Assembly: GCA_024734555.1 (NCBI GenBank) | Contig: JANPWX010000352.1 | Span: 247,372 to 311,371, forward strand | Direction of reading: 5' to 3' | Source of the DNA: Trochalopteron elliotii | Taxonomy: Eukaryota > Chordata > Aves > Passeriformes > Leiothrichidae | DNA length: 64,000 bases | Part shown: positions 63,265 through 64,000 of the stretch, piece after piece | How the letters are laid out: every line of letters begins with the position of its first letter | How positions within the stretch are numbered: position 1 is the first letter of the stretch | Program-made: the position numbers and the translations under genes | Notes under the pieces: model-generated | Databases searched by the model: none | The model's input: the letters and a program-made list of their open reading frames with translations, nothing else | What the model was told of the DNA's origin: nothing

Positions 63265-63983
63265 AGGGAAGGAAGGATGATCTGGACACTTCAGGCCAGT
63301 CAGCTTCACCGTGGTCTCTGGGAACCTTGTAGAGAGATTGCTCTTGCAAGTCAGTTTTGGCCACATGGAGGAAGAGAACATTAGGAATAGCCAGTGTGGA
63401 TTTACCTAAGAATAAACTCCTGCTTGACTAACCTGATGACCTTCTTGGATCCAATAGATAGAGTGGAGAGCATCTATCAACCTGCTGTCCTGGAGTAGGC
63501 ACGAATCTCAGAGGAGTCATAACCAGTAGAAGTATTGTACCTCTTTGCATTAGTTAAACCACATCTGGAATACTTGGGTCACCATAAAATTGTTGATAAA
63601 CTGGAGCAAATCCCATGGAGACCACAAAGGTGATTAGGGGCTGGAGCCCTGTGAGGAGAGGCAGGAGACAGAGAGATCTTCCACTTCCTGCAAGGAGATT
63701 ATTGGGAGACAGAGCCAGGCTCTGTGCTGACATACATGGCAGAAGGGTCATAAATTGGAAGGGGTTCAGTGTGGCTTAAGGAAACAAATTACTGTAAGGA
63801 TGGCCCAGCACTGAGAAAGGCATTGCCCAAGGGCTTGAACAGTCTTCATCTGGGAAGATTTTCAAGAGGACAAAGCTGTGGGCAGCCTCACCTGAATTCA
63901 GTGTTGGCCCTGCTTTGGTCGGGAGGTTGGACTAGAGACCTTCTGAGACCTGAATCTGATGCTGTGACTGATTCTGTGCCCAA
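63265..63983 (+). repeat. Old CR1 LINE with reverse-transcriptase and 3' parts, TRIP4 intron 11
   Basis: An ancient, stop-riddled sense copy. The left part (63285-63420) reads like the reverse-transcriptase region of avian CR1: 'ggccagtcagcttcaccgtg', then sequence for a degraded 'GNLVERLLL' and 'NSQCGFT'. The right part (63545-63983) is 3' CR1: 'accacatctggaatacttgg gtcacc', 'aaaggtgattaggggctgga', 'gttggccctgctttggtcgg gaggttggactagagacctt', ending 'actgattctgtg'. The sequence that should lie between is missing. It is more diverged than the other copies. Confidence 0.7.
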
Positions 63984-64000
63984 AATCTGGAGCAGGAGCT

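Noticed and set aside
1..64000. CRISPR arrays, tRNA/rRNA genes, operons or full-length retroviral genes
   Set aside because: None are visible. The recurring similar sequences are dispersed CR1 and LTR fragments, not regularly spaced repeats, and no gag/pol/env reading frame was seen between LTRs.

Overview
This window is vertebrate nuclear DNA, almost certainly from a bird and perhaps a passerine. More than twenty fragments of the avian CR1 LINE are scattered on both strands, recognisable by their 3' ends (forms of 'ggttggaaggg accttaaag' and 'catgggcagggacaccttccacta'). There are solo LTRs of an endogenous-retrovirus type, and three genes with GT-AG introns lie in a gene order known from other vertebrates. 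There are no bacterial operons, CRISPR arrays or tRNA/rRNA genes.

Layout. Positions 20-197 on the minus strand are the first coding exon of CSNK1G1 (casein kinase 1 gamma 1); the rest of that gene lies to the left of the window. From about 230 to at least 43 kb the sequence is best read as the large 5' non-coding intron(s) of CSNK1G1: CR1 fragments and low-information DNA with no convincing exon. A 330-base assembly gap (43234-43563) lies where the CSNK1G1 promoter or non-coding first exon would be expected. From 43.6 to 49.0 kb is the intergenic stretch upstream of CSNK1G1 and downstream of PCLAF. PCLAF (PCNA clamp-associated factor, PAF15/KIAA0101) is complete on the minus strand in four coding exons (51148 down to 49363, 107 residues). 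TRIP4 (ASC-1) runs head-to-head with it on the plus strand from 51597. Eleven coding exons (527 codons) are in the window; the last roughly 55 codons lie to the right.

How they work together. PCLAF and TRIP4 share a GC-rich divergent promoter region. Here the two start codons are only 448 bases apart, and about 250 of those bases are a CR1 fragment. PCLAF binds PCNA at replication forks, TRIP4 is a subunit of the ASC-1 complex (transcription coactivation and ribosome quality control), and CSNK1G1 is a membrane-associated Ser/Thr kinase. The order CSNK1G1-PCLAF-TRIP4 is the one I know from human chromosome 15q22, so the genes are neighbours by conserved synteny rather than members of one pathway.

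I found no new defence, mobile or biosynthetic system. The items most worth a second look are the CR1 fragment inside the divergent promoter, an altered last residue in the PCLAF PIP box, four related solo LTRs in TRIP4 introns with target-site duplications, a fold-back insertion inside a CR1 copy at 46 kb, and a PCLAF intron made almost entirely of homopurine/homopyrimidine sequence.
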